In this document: piece after piece, positions 1 to 8,077 of the stretch
Layout: each line of letters opens with the position of its first letter
Numbering within the stretch: the first letter of the stretch is position 1
Source: Pirellulaceae bacterium
Lineage (GTDB): Bacteria > Planctomycetota > Planctomycetia > Pirellulales > Pirellulaceae
Direction of reading: 5' to 3'
Assembly: GCA_019636375.1 (NCBI GenBank)
Contig: JAHBXS010000001.1
Location: 744,001 to 808,000 of the forward strand
Length of the DNA stretch: 64,000 bases
The notes under the pieces: model-generated
What the model saw: the letters and a program-made list of their open reading frames with translations, nothing else
Told to the model about the DNA's origin: nothing
Databases searched by the model: none
Made by a program: the position numbers and the translations under genes

Positions 1-106
1 GATCATAATGTCGGTTCGAGTGGTCCCAAGTATATGCACATAGGGTCAAAATTGACCGGTCCAGAGATGAGGCAAAGATTTGGACGATGTGTACAGGGAG
101 AATTCT

Positions 107-841
107 GTGAAAGATCGTAAAGTGGTATTTCGCGCCTTTTGGACGGAAATGGTGGCGCTGAATTTTCAAATTGATCCCGCACGGCTAGAACCGCATATCC
201 CGCCTGGGTTAGAGGTGGATTTCCATAACGATGCCGCCTATATCAGTTTGATTTTTGCCAACTGTCGAGACGTCCGGATATTTGGTTTGCCGTTGCCGAT
301 CGTTCGGGGCTACAAGACGGTGTTCTTGAGATTTTATGTTCGGCGTCGGACGGCAGGAGGTTTCGAGCATGGCAGTTGCATGGTGAAGAGTCTTGTCTCA
401 AGTCGATTGGCCCAGTGGAGCATGAAGCGGACGATTCACACCCCGACTTCAATTGTGAAAATCACCAGCAAGACCTCAGGTTTTGACGCCCTAAAGGGGG
501 CCGACAGTATTCCTGAGGCCGATTACAACTGGTATGTGAACGACGAAACGAACCGGCTGAAAATTAAGGCTCGACATCGGATGCCAAACCTTTCCAAAGA
601 TACCAAAGTCGGTTTTATTTTGAATCGCAACTTTCATTTCGTCGAAGAGGACGGGAAGACACTGGCCTTTCCGATGGAAGTGTCTTCGGCAAACGTCTGG
701 GATGCCGGACAAGCCTCTTTTTCCTGCGATTCGAAAGGGATTTTTGGCGCGGAATTCTCAGGAGCGTTGGGACGCCGTCCGATCTCAGTATTTTTGGCCG
801 AAAAGAACACTACTTATTTTTACGCTCCCGATGCTGTTTAG
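107..841 (+). CDS. DUF2071 (YqjF-like) protein
   Basis: A 244-residue protein of the DUF2071 family, which has an acetoacetate-decarboxylase-like fold; no reaction is established for most members. The family signature is near the N-terminus: a tryptophan-containing segment (AFWTEMVALNF) followed by a 'P..LEPHIPPGLEVD' stretch, then a beta-rich body with 'FLRFYVRR'. No signal peptide or membrane segment is visible, so it is probably cytosolic. I chose the GTG at 107 because AGGGAG lies 6 bases upstream; a TTG at 80 in the same frame has no comparable site. It stands alone, with about 120 bases before the next gene. Family assignment is fairly secure; function is unknown. Confidence 0.8.
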   Translation: MKDRKVVFRAFWTEMVALNFQIDPARLEPHIPPGLEVDFHNDAAYISLIFANCRDVRIFGLPLPIVRGYKTVFLRFYVRRRTAGGFEHGSCMVKSLVSSRLAQWSMKRTIHTPTSIVKITSKTSGFDALKGADSIPEADYNWYVNDETNRLKIKARHRMPNLSKDTKVGFILNRNFHFVEEDGKTLAFPMEVSSANVWDAGQASFSCDSKGIFGAEFSGALGRRPISVFLAEKNTTYFYAPDAV

Positions 842-961
842 TTCACGAATGCGATGACATCGGAACCGTCCCGTTGATTGCCTTGGAGTTCGATGCCTTC
901 TATAATCGTTTGGCGTCAGCCAGCTTTTGTTTGAGCTTCATTTAAGATAATTTTGGAAGAG

Positions 962-1939
962 ATGATGAGCCTGAATTTACCTGTCCGGAATTTCGTGTGG
1001 TTTGCGGCGATAGTTTTCATGGTATCTGGTTCCGCCGAGTCGAGTTTTGGACAAGCCAAAACCGCCGAACAAGCTTCGGCGAAATCCGCTAAAGCACAAA
1101 CGGCCAAAAAGGATGGTGATTTTGGCCAATTCATGCGTATCCGCAAGGATGATCGGAAACGCCCTGTGGCCTTAGAAACCTCGATCACACGCTACGTGGG
1201 TACGAACGCGAGTGGGAAGCCAATCCTGGTTGACCTCATCGGTGTTGTTCATGTGGGTGAACAAGGTTACTACGAAGCCCTCAATGAACAATTCAAACAA
1301 TACGATGCGACTTTGTACGAATTGGTCGCACCAGAGGGGACTCGAATTCCCAAGGGGGGCCGCATCGAGGAAGGTGGCGGCAATCCGATCGCCGCCTTGC
1401 AGATGGGAATGAAATCAATGCTCGAATTGGAGTTTCAACTTGAGCACATTGATTACACAGTAGAGAATTTGGTTCATGCCGACATGAGCCCCGAGGAATT
1501 TTTCGATTCCATGTCCAACAATGAGGAAAGTGTCGGACGGATGATGCTCAATTCGATTGGCTCCAGTATGGCGATGCAAAACAAAGGCAAATCGGCCGAA
1601 ATGGGTTTGGTCATGTCTCTATTTTCCAGCGATCGGACCAAGAGTTTGCGAAGGACGATGGCACAGCAGATGGAAGACATCGAAGGGGGCATGGCCATCT
1701 TTCGAGGTAAAGATGGCTCGACCATCATCGAACACCGCAATGCTAAAGCGATGGAGGTTCTGAAACGGGAGATCGACGCAGGAAAGACGAGGCTCTCAAT
1801 ATTTTACGGAGCTGGCCATCTTCCCGACATGCAAAAACGCTTGCTCGAAGATTTCCAATTAAAACGAGCCGGACGAACCTGGCTGACCGCCTGGGATTTG
1901 GAAATTAAAAAATCGTCAAGCGAAAAAGGCTCGGAATAA
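962..1939 (+). CDS. TraB/Tiki/GumN-like secreted protein
   Basis: A 325-residue protein with a hydrophobic N-terminal segment (residues about 8-25) that reads as a signal peptide ending near SSFGQA. The mature part carries the two short glycine-histidine motifs of the TraB/Tiki/GumN superfamily: 'GVVHVGEQGYYEALN' near residue 95 and 'FYGAGHLPDMQ' near residue 285. In Tiki these motifs form a metal-dependent protease site; for bacterial members the activity is inferred only. Between them is a helical Met-rich region. The start is ATG 962 (or 965), directly after GGAAGAG. It is monocistronic as far as can be seen. The substrate cannot be predicted. Confidence 0.72.
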   Translation: MMSLNLPVRNFVWFAAIVFMVSGSAESSFGQAKTAEQASAKSAKAQTAKKDGDFGQFMRIRKDDRKRPVALETSITRYVGTNASGKPILVDLIGVVHVGEQGYYEALNEQFKQYDATLYELVAPEGTRIPKGGRIEEGGGNPIAALQMGMKSMLELEFQLEHIDYTVENLVHADMSPEEFFDSMSNNEESVGRMMLNSIGSSMAMQNKGKSAEMGLVMSLFSSDRTKSLRRTMAQQMEDIEGGMAIFRGKDGSTIIEHRNAKAMEVLKREIDAGKTRLSIFYGAGHLPDMQKRLLEDFQLKRAGRTWLTAWDLEIKKSSSEKGSE

Positions 1940-2039
1940 GGTTCGCATCCGAACAAGTGGTTACTGTGAAATGTCCATAAGACATCCTGTCCACGCGAAA
2001 AATTCGATTTTGTTATGTGTTTAGCGACCTCGTTAACTT

Positions 2040-2462
2040 ATGGACTTATTCGTCGCGATTTTCATTGTTTCCGGGTTCGCGGTGCTTTGGTTATTGAGCC
2101 TTTTGGTTCGGCAGCGTGAGCGACAGCAGATTAAGTCTATTTGCTCGATTCAAGAACAACGACTCGTAGGTCAGATTTCCGAACGCCATCTCGATCCAGA
2201 TTTTAGACGTGTTTGCCGCGCTGTGGCGGTTGTTGCCTCGGAAGCCTTGGGCCAATCGAACATGAAAATCGATTCTGAACGCCTTGCCCCGGGTGACACA
2301 TTGTACGGAAATCTCGGCATGTCCCTCGATTCGCTATCGCACGTGAATTTGACTTGCGAGCTTTAGAAGGAATTCGGACGGAAACTGGATATCCGCGACT
2401 TCGATCGGGTCTCTACAATCGAGGAGCTTTATTTTGCCCTTTTTCCCGAAAGGGTTGAGTGA
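2040..2462 (+). pseudogene. Membrane-anchored acyl-carrier-like protein, interrupted by TAG
   Basis: The frame opens at ATG 2040 with a hydrophobic helix (residues 3-22), then a basic linker, and reaches a carrier-domain signature, 'LGMSLDSLSHVNL', in which the Ser of DSL would carry phosphopantetheine. It meets TAG at 2364-2366 after 108 residues. Reading on in the same frame gives 'KEFGRKLDIRDFDRVSTIEEL' and a further stop at 2460-2462. That is what follows DSL in carrier proteins (an acidic helix, then a TV/TIEEL helix). The stop sits where a glutamate is usual, so a single GAG-to-TAG change explains it. Either the gene is freshly inactivated or the stop is read through; the truncated product lacks the last helices. 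Partner enzymes are not visible nearby. Confidence 0.6.
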
Positions 2463-2885
2463 CGATTCCTTGGGGGCAAAACAGAGTCAACAGGGCATCA
2501 CGCAATTGGCTGCGAGGTTTGTGGGCGTGGTTCGTCGATCAAAATAACACTGACCCGTCAGCTGTGCTGAACGGCTCAACGACTTGTTGATTTTATCGAA
2601 ACCCGAAACGTTAGTGAGGGAATTCAGTACACTCGCTCACGCTTCGGGTTAAGAAACTGTCACTTTCCACCACAGATGTCAAAAAATCAACAAGCCGTCA
2701 ACGAATGCAAAAAAGCTTGACGCGATCAAGCAAAGTTGACTAAAATTCTTTCAGAATAGAGCGGTGCCTCATACTGGAGCATTTTAACCAAGCCAATAAA
2801 CGCAGCGGAGGAGTTCTTCGAAGACGATCTAAATTGCCTTCGTTGGAAGCCACGTTATTGCAAACGTTAAACATGGGATTCGCCA
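2463..2885. other. Intergenic gap holding only the inverted-repeat element
   Basis: Apart from the nested inverted repeat, nothing convincing is seen here. A short minus-strand frame (2740-2940) has no ribosome site and overlaps the antitoxin gene. The promoter of the toxin-antitoxin pair must lie in the last 180 bases, which are rich in A and T, but I cannot assign -35/-10 boxes with confidence. Confidence 0.5.
2577..2702. repeat. Nested imperfect inverted repeat (MITE/REP-like)
   Basis: The outer arms 2577-2594 and 2681-2702 match at about 15 of 17 bases around the core CTTGTTGATTTT when one is reverse-complemented. Inside them are second arms, 2601-2618 and 2632-2650, built on ACCCGAA...GTGAG and CTCAC..TTCGGGT. 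The whole block could fold into one long stem with a short top loop. It carries no coding potential and occupies most of the gap between the interrupted carrier gene and the toxin-antitoxin pair. The palindromic, gene-free, intergenic character suits a non-autonomous mobile repeat, but only one copy is in the window. Confidence 0.55.
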
Positions 2886-3116
2886 ATGACAAATTTTGAA
2901 CGCATTTCGCTGGACCCAACTGTAATGGGAGGCAAACCATGTATCCGCGGTCAACGCGTTACGGTCGCGATGATACTTGGACTTCTAGCGTCTGGACGCT
3001 CGCGCGACGAAATACTCAAAGCCTACCCGTATATTGAGACCAAGGACATCGACGAGTGCCTCGCTTATGCCGCATGGCGGATGGAAGAACGTGATGTTCC
3101 TCTGGCGACCACATGA
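2886..3116 (+). CDS. DUF433 antitoxin-like protein
   Basis: A 76-residue DUF433 protein. The diagnostic opening 'RISLDPTVMGGKPCIRGQRVTV' is followed by a helix-turn-helix-like region with 'ILKAYPYIETKDIDECLAYAA'. DUF433 proteins are winged-helix/HTH DNA-binding proteins usually encoded just upstream of a PIN-like DUF5615 protein, forming a type II toxin-antitoxin pair. That arrangement is present: the stop overlaps the start of the next gene in ATGA at 3113-3116. The role as antitoxin and autorepressor is inferred from the family and the overlap. Confidence 0.85.
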   Translation: MTNFERISLDPTVMGGKPCIRGQRVTVAMILGLLASGRSRDEILKAYPYIETKDIDECLAYAAWRMEERDVPLATT

Positions 3117-3481
3117 GTATTTCGATTTTAATCGATATGAACCTGTCAACAGAATGGGTAGATGTGCTATCCCAACATGGTTGGCCCTCCGTGCATTGGT
3201 CAGCCATTGGTGATGTAAAAGCATCAGATAGCCAAATTATGGCTTGGGCTCGCGCGCACGATCATGTCGTATTTACACACGACCTGGACTTTGGGACGAT
3301 GCTCGCTTTGACCCACGCAATAGGGCCGAGCATCATTCAAGTCAGGTGCCAAAATGTATTGCCAGATCACCTTGCGCCGTTAGTTCTGGCGGCACTGACG
3401 CAACATAAGTCAGATTTGGCTGCCGGTGCCTTGGTTGTCGTTGACGAATCGAGATCTCAAGTGCGAATACTACCACTGTGA
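3113..3481 (+). CDS. DUF5615 PIN-like toxin
   Basis: A 122-residue DUF5615 (Mut7-C/PIN-like) protein, the expected partner of the DUF433 protein before it. Family features are visible in order: an N-terminal strand ending in an acidic residue ('ILIDMNLS', where DENLS is common), 'VHWSAIG..KASDSQIMAWAR', and 'VVFTHDLDFGTML' with the acidic DLDFG motif thought to bind metal. By analogy with PIN nucleases it would cut RNA and stop growth when freed from the antitoxin. The four-base ATGA overlap implies translational coupling. Length is normal and both genes look intact. The toxic activity itself is inferred. Confidence 0.82.
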   Translation: MSISILIDMNLSTEWVDVLSQHGWPSVHWSAIGDVKASDSQIMAWARAHDHVVFTHDLDFGTMLALTHAIGPSIIQVRCQNVLPDHLAPLVLAALTQHKSDLAAGALVVVDESRSQVRILPL

Positions 3482-3566
3482 CTTATACGACGTCAATGTC
3501 CGCGTGTTTTTCGACGGATCATTGGTGAGTCACGAGGAAAGATCGTTTTGAGCTACTGGATTGAGG

Positions 3567-5213
3567 TCATTCGATCGTGCCCATCACGAGATCGAATGGC
3601 TTGCCATGTTCCATGTTGGCACCGCCAAGGATCACGAAGCGACGATTTCCAAGTGGCAATAGGCGATGGAAAAAGCGGCTCGGGTTGATTTCTGTCAACA
3701 GCTCCCAGGAATTCGCCTTCGAATTCAGACGATACACGGCGCCGCTGTAAGTGCTGACGAGCAACTCGCTGTCCACATTGAAGGCAGCGCTTCCAAAGCC
3801 CTCCATTCGTCCGCCAGGGGGAAGCGTTGGGCCTTCGGTCCATCTATTTTCTTCGAGATCAAAAATAGAAACTTTGTTCGAAATCACGCTGTTGTCTTCC
3901 ATGCCGCCGACGACATAAATTTTTCCCTTGTGCTCGGCCACTGCCACCGCACGTCGTTTAAATGGGGGATCGGGGATCGCTTGCCATCCGGAGTTTGGGG
4001 CTTTCAAATCGAAACACCATGCGGTCGAGAGCCATTCAGTCGCTGCGGAACCATTTAAAGTCCATCCGCCGATGACGAAAATCTTGTCTTCAACAACCAC
4101 GGCGTCAAACGAACTTCGCGGCTCGGGCAAATCAGGAAACTCTGCCCATTTCCCTGACTCTAAATCAAACTTGCGGCACTCGGCAACCGAATGGAGGTCA
4201 TGCGGGGCGTCTTCTTCGTTGCGAGCCTCGAACCCACCGAGACGGTAAAGAGCGTTTCCATGAGCGACGAGTGCCAAGCCCTGCAGGCCGCGGTCCGATG
4301 CCATAGGGGACCAGACTTCCGGCCTGGCAAGGTCCAATGCGTACAGTGTGTCGCCTTGCAAATCGTTGGAGTATTCATGGGCCTCTCCCAAATGCCCGCC
4401 GTAAATAAACAGTTTGCCGTTTACAGTTGTCGCACCAAAGCTGGTGACCCCATAGGGTAGATTCGGCAGTGACTCATGCATTGCTCCAATTGACGAATCT
4501 TTAATTTGGATTGACGTGCCTTCGGTTGATGTATGTAAGTCACAAACCAAGGTTGCATATTGCCGAATTTCCCCAAATGAGTTGCCTTCGTGGGTGCCCG
4601 ATTCTTTAAGCGTCCACTTGGCTCGCGCCCAGATTCGGTTGCGGACGTCGGCAGACACTTCAAATCGCCCCGAATCATTGGTCGTCCCTTCCGCAATTGC
4701 TCCAGTTTCGTCTGCGACCTGAATCTCGCAATTCGGGACAGGTTGACCGGAACGATAGGCGGTTATAGAAAATTTGGAGTCCTTCCAAGTCGGAACCAGT
4801 TCGAACTCGACCGACGCAACGGCTGCTGCCGAATCGATGGACTTTGAGCAATAATAGCTGCCATAGTATTGCAGCAAAAATTTGGCATCTCCACGTTGAA
4901 GAATACCGTAGTCTTGCTGAAAATACACCGGTCGATCCTGTCGAATTGAAAATTCTCGCCATCCCAAATCTTCATGGTTCACAAGAGCCGTCCTAATGGC
5001 AACGGAAGAATGATCCTCGAGTTGCCAAACTGAAATGCCCTCAATGCCACTTAAAAGTTTCGCATCGCCTGGGGCTGGAGTTTCGGAAAAATAAACGCGG
5101 CCTTTGCCATCTTCCACAACCACCCACAGGAAGTGAGCGTACGCGGTTGTCGAGAAAAATCCGATCACCATCGCGATCAGCCAAGTCAAGTTGAATTTAA
5201 ATAATTGGTTCAT
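3567..5213 (-). CDS. Secreted kelch-repeat protein with DUF4198-like N-terminus
   Basis: A 548-residue protein with a signal peptide (hydrophobic residues 10-25, cleavage near AYA-HFLW). The segment after cleavage starts HFLWVVVEDG and continues through a beta-rich region with 'SETPAPGDAKLL', resembling DUF4198/NikM-like domains seen in metal-uptake settings; about residues 140-200 look like a carboxypeptidase-regulatory-like beta sandwich. From about residue 255 there are five or six kelch blades, recognised by glycine pairs before strands (FIYGG, YRLGG, FVIGG, YVVGG, VILGG). Kelch propellers bind partners rather than catalyse. It lies 42 bases downstream of the DUF1559 gene and is probably co-transcribed with it. 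Binding partner unknown. Confidence 0.75.
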   Translation of the reverse strand: MNQLFKFNLTWLIAMVIGFFSTTAYAHFLWVVVEDGKGRVYFSETPAPGDAKLLSGIEGISVWQLEDHSSVAIRTALVNHEDLGWREFSIRQDRPVYFQQDYGILQRGDAKFLLQYYGSYYCSKSIDSAAAVASVEFELVPTWKDSKFSITAYRSGQPVPNCEIQVADETGAIAEGTTNDSGRFEVSADVRNRIWARAKWTLKESGTHEGNSFGEIRQYATLVCDLHTSTEGTSIQIKDSSIGAMHESLPNLPYGVTSFGATTVNGKLFIYGGHLGEAHEYSNDLQGDTLYALDLARPEVWSPMASDRGLQGLALVAHGNALYRLGGFEARNEEDAPHDLHSVAECRKFDLESGKWAEFPDLPEPRSSFDAVVVEDKIFVIGGWTLNGSAATEWLSTAWCFDLKAPNSGWQAIPDPPFKRRAVAVAEHKGKIYVVGGMEDNSVISNKVSIFDLEENRWTEGPTLPPGGRMEGFGSAAFNVDSELLVSTYSGAVYRLNSKANSWELLTEINPSRFFHRLLPLGNRRFVILGGANMEHGKPFDLVMGTIE

Positions 5214-5255
5214 TGTCTGCTCAAAATAAAGAAGTGATATTGTCGCCGTTGAAAT

Positions 5256-6137
5256 CTAATCTAAGTTCAGAATTTCGCCACCGTCTCGGGTAACGTGTGA
5301 CTCCAAAACAAAGCGGTCAACCGAATCTGGAATGAATTTCACCGAACCGTCGACGAAACAAAACTGACATCCATTTGGGTGATCACTGCGAAAAGTTCGG
5401 AATTCGCGAAACTCAGCTTCAGATACCGGTCCTTTTTGGTTGTATTTCCCTTCGAGATGGGATTGGGAATTGAACCAGTAGCCTTGTGCCCACGTGTATC
5501 GTCCAAATGCTCCTGGATCAGGCGATGAACCGATCCAGCGGACACTATTGTCGATTTCGCCATAGAAAAATGTGTTGCTGGTCCCGTCGGTGAAGGCCGC
5601 CATTGATAATCGATAAGGAGTGCCTGGAGTTGTCGGCATTGCCGTAAATGCGCCATTGACTCGTCTACCAAAATGAACGGGGCGATAGTGGGTGGCGTAG
5701 GAAATGATGTAGCTTCCCTCGCCAAAATCGGCAGTTGTTTGCGTGCGAACCATCGATGGACAAAGGTAAATGTCCAAGGCTTGCGACGTCAACTCAATGT
5801 TTCCTGGTGCAGAAATCGACTCATTGAGTTTGTATTGGTCAAATCGGTTTCCTTGCTCGACATACGGCAACAGCAACACAAAAGTTGAGCCCAGCGTGTT
5901 GAAATCCCCGGCACCGATAGAAGGCGGTGGCAAGGTTTTGAAGGTGGATTCATAAAGGTGGCCAGCCAGTCCGATTTGGCGAATTTTGTTGGCACATGCG
6001 GTCCGGCGTGCGGCTTCGCGGACTGATTGGACGGCTGGAAGGAGTAAACTGACCAAAATGCCAATGATTGCAATCACAACCAGCAATTCGATTAAGGTAA
6101 AGCCAAATTTTGGTGACTTTCGCTTGCTACCTCGCAT
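5256..6137 (-). CDS. DUF1559 protein with prepilin-type N-terminus
   Basis: A 293-residue member of the large planctomycete DUF1559 family. It opens with a short basic leader, then the type IV prepilin motif '[16 protein letters not shown]' and a hydrophobic helix ending in [14 protein letters not shown], so it should be processed by a prepilin peptidase and held in the membrane. The C-terminus has the family hallmark 'H-x9-DG' ([16 protein letters not shown]). The start is ATG 6137; the frame runs 46 codons further upstream, but that leader is not prepilin-like. These proteins are abundant in planctomycetes and their role is unsettled (pseudopilins or substrate-specific surface proteins). 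It is first in a likely operon with the kelch gene. Confidence 0.88.
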   Translation of the reverse strand: MRGSKRKSPKFGFTLIELLVVIAIIGILVSLLLPAVQSVREAARRTACANKIRQIGLAGHLYESTFKTLPPPSIGAGDFNTLGSTFVLLLPYVEQGNRFDQYKLNESISAPGNIELTSQALDIYLCPSMVRTQTTADFGEGSYIISYATHYRPVHFGRRVNGAFTAMPTTPGTPYRLSMAAFTDGTSNTFFYGEIDNSVRWIGSSPDPGAFGRYTWAQGYWFNSQSHLEGKYNQKGPVSEAEFREFRTFRSDHPNGCQFCFVDGSVKFIPDSVDRFVLESHVTRDGGEILNLD

Positions 6138-6644
6138 AAATTGAAAATTGAGGCTGCATCGAAACACGGGCAGCGCGGTCAATCTTGTCTTTACCGGGAC
6201 TTCTGCCAGATGACAAGAATTGGCATCGAGCGTGGAGCGATTTGCGGGGGGCAGGGTTATTTGGAGCAAGTTCATAAGTTTCCTTTCTCACCAGAAAAAT
6301 TCGATAAACGGCTTTGCTTTTCGAGACATCGAAAAAGCTGACCGGCGTAAAAACGAATGTTTGGCTGGCTAAAAAGGAATCTCGCGTTCTGCGAGCTCAC
6401 CTTCTATGGCTTGCTGAAGAGCCCCCTCAACATGCCTGTTGAGAATGAGTCTCAAGTTCGTTATGATAACGACTCGTCTGGCGAACGCAACCCGTTAGGC
6501 CAAAAAAATTTGCCCCAAAAAAAGATATTTAAAAACGGGCAGCCAAGAAAGAATTCGCATCCAAATCAGACCGATTTTCAGCGAATTGACCATTCTCATT
6601 AAAACGGCGGATACGCCAAATAATATTCGGCCTCAACCAAATCC
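6138..6644. other. Divergent intergenic region, DUF1559 operon / hemP
   Basis: About 500 bases lie between the divergent DUF1559 and hemP-like genes. The clear feature is the pair of dyads annotated at 6439-6471. The rest is AT-rich towards 6500-6640. A plus-strand frame at 6357-6602 has skewed composition, no homology I recognise and no ribosome site, so I do not call it. Confidence 0.5.
6439..6471 (+). promoter_or_regulatory. Candidate Fur-box dyads upstream of hemP
   Basis: Two adjacent palindromes: TTGAGAATGAGTCTCAA at 6439-6455 (arms TTGAGA/TCTCAA) and CGTTATGATAACG at 6459-6471 (perfect about a central G). Both resemble the GATAATGATAATCATTATC-type operators of Fur. Overlapping or tandem dyads before hemP are typical of iron control. 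They lie about 170 bases before the hemP-like start and about 300 bases before the divergent DUF1559 gene. No Fur gene is in the window. Confidence 0.5.
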
Positions 6645-6902
6645 ATGAACGATTACCATTCACCGCAGAAACGTCACGGCGAAGAACAGCAGGAAAAAGA
6701 AGTTCAACCAAAATTTGCCGAAACGGATACAAAACAAACTGTCGAAATGGATTCGAAATCAGGAATCCCTTCCCATTCTCTTCCCAAAATCATCAAATTC
6801 GAGACGCTTGTTCGTTGCGGCGACGAAGTTTGGATTGAACACGCCGGACAAATTTATCGCTTGCGGCGCACTCGAAACGAGAAATTGATTTTGACCAAAT
6901 AA
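6645..6902 (+). CDS. hemP: HemP-like hemin uptake protein
   Basis: An 85-residue protein whose last 40 residues match the HemP family: 'VWIEHAGQIYRLRRTRNEKLILTK', with the conserved H-x-G-x-x-YRLR-x-T-x-x-KLILTK core. HemP is a small cytoplasmic protein; in proteobacteria it is linked to hemin uptake and acts as an activator of the hemin receptor gene. The N-terminal 45 residues are charged and Gln/Glu-rich, longer than the usual 60-residue family size, so a later start (ATG 6747) is possible. Neither start has a strong ribosome site. The candidate Fur operators upstream support iron-responsive expression. No TonB receptor is nearby. Confidence 0.75.
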   Translation: MNDYHSPQKRHGEEQQEKEVQPKFAETDTKQTVEMDSKSGIPSHSLPKIIKFETLVRCGDEVWIEHAGQIYRLRRTRNEKLILTK

Positions 6903-6971
6903 TGATCGCCTTCTCGGCGTTTTGCACACACGAAAAGGCCGATCAAATCGAGCTCATGACCACCAATCGAA

Positions 6972-7877
6972 TTAATCAATTGCCGCGACGTTGAGCAGGC
7001 CGTAGGTTCTCAAGGTTTCCCGCAGTGATTCTCGTTGAGACTCGGACAGAGGTGTCATGGGCAATCGCAATTCTCCGGAATCCCGCCCGAGTTCGGCCAT
7101 CGCGGCCTTGATGGGGATTGGGTTTGTCGCCATGCCCAAGAGGTCTCGGCACAAAGGGAAAAGTTTGTGATGCAGTTTTTGAGCAACGGTTAAATCACCG
7201 CGATCAAAAGCCGCCAACATCGCCAGCATGTCTTCTGGAACGATGTTCCCGACTACCGAAACAACCCCTTCTCCTCCGATGGCCAATAGCGGGAGCGTCA
7301 TGCTGTCGTCCCCACTGAGGACGGTCAAATCAGTTGTCGCCAGAATCTGGGACGCCTGATCCATCGAACCCGTGGCCTCTTTAACCATCGTGATGTTTGA
7401 GATTTCTGCAAGTCGGATCATCGTTTCTGGCTCGATATTCCGCGCGGTTCGTCCGGGAATATTGTAGACGCAAATGGGAATGTCAACTTCTTCGGCCACT
7501 GCCTTGTAGTGTTGAAACAACCCCTCTTGAGTCGGCTTGTTGTAATAAGGAGCAACCATTAAGGACGCATCGGCTCCAGCGTTGGCCGCCCAACGGGTCA
7601 AGCGGATCGCTTCGGCGGTACTGTTTGAACCAGTCCCCGCCATTACTTTCACTCGCCCGGCGTTGTGTTCAATCACGGCGCTAATGACCCGTTCGTGTTC
7701 GGCATGGGTCAAGGTCGGTGATTCACCCGTAGTTCCGACAGGCACCAGACAGTTTGTGCCCGCTTCAATTTGGAAATCAATTTGTTGTTTCAGTAGATCG
7801 AAGTCGATTTCACCATCCTTGAATGGAGTCACAATTGCAACTGATAACCCGGCAAACGCGGAACCTTTTCGACTCAT
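6972..7877 (-). CDS. dapA: 4-hydroxy-tetrahydrodipicolinate synthase
   Basis: A 301-residue class I aldolase that condenses pyruvate with aspartate semialdehyde in the lysine/diaminopimelate pathway (cytosol, normally a tetramer). Visible motifs: '[13 protein letters not shown]', '[10 protein letters not shown]' (the Thr-Thr pair near residue 45), 'CVYNIPGRT' with the catalytic Tyr, and 'MVKEATG' with the Schiff-base Lys near residue 160. I chose ATG 7877 (MSRKGSAF) because AGGAG lies 8 bases before it; the frame extends 13 codons upstream without such a site. It is monocistronic and convergent with hemP. Length and motifs are normal. N-acetylneuraminate lyase relatives are less likely given the motif set. 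Confidence 0.93.
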   Translation of the reverse strand: MSRKGSAFAGLSVAIVTPFKDGEIDFDLLKQQIDFQIEAGTNCLVPVGTTGESPTLTHAEHERVISAVIEHNAGRVKVMAGTGSNSTAEAIRLTRWAANAGADASLMVAPYYNKPTQEGLFQHYKAVAEEVDIPICVYNIPGRTARNIEPETMIRLAEISNITMVKEATGSMDQASQILATTDLTVLSGDDSMTLPLLAIGGEGVVSVVGNIVPEDMLAMLAAFDRGDLTVAQKLHHKLFPLCRDLLGMATNPIPIKAAMAELGRDSGELRLPMTPLSESQRESLRETLRTYGLLNVAAID

Positions 7878-8077
7878 TTTACAACTCCTGACTTTTACCC
7901 TTAAAATCCCTATCACGAGGCCTTGATCAAAAATCTCTCAGCCTCAAAAAGTTTATCTTATCAATGAACAATTGGCTAGCAGGCGATGGAACTTGGCCGT
8001 CGATTGTCAAACCAAATCGAATCGGCAAGAATGAGCTTCTTCACCCAAAAGTTACGTCGAACCGAGTACGAGCCCAC

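Noticed and set aside
2364-2366. TAG as a recoded sense codon (pyrrolysine-like)
   Set aside because: No recoding machinery or structural element is visible and other TAG stops look normal; a nonsense mutation is simpler, though read-through is not excluded.
6357-6602. 81-codon plus-strand frame upstream of hemP
   Set aside because: It covers the Fur-like dyads, lacks a ribosome site and shows no family resemblance.
6904-6944. GATCGCCTT/AAGGCCGATC dyad between hemP and dapA as a shared terminator
   Set aside because: The stem needs a bulge and no clear T-tract follows on either strand.
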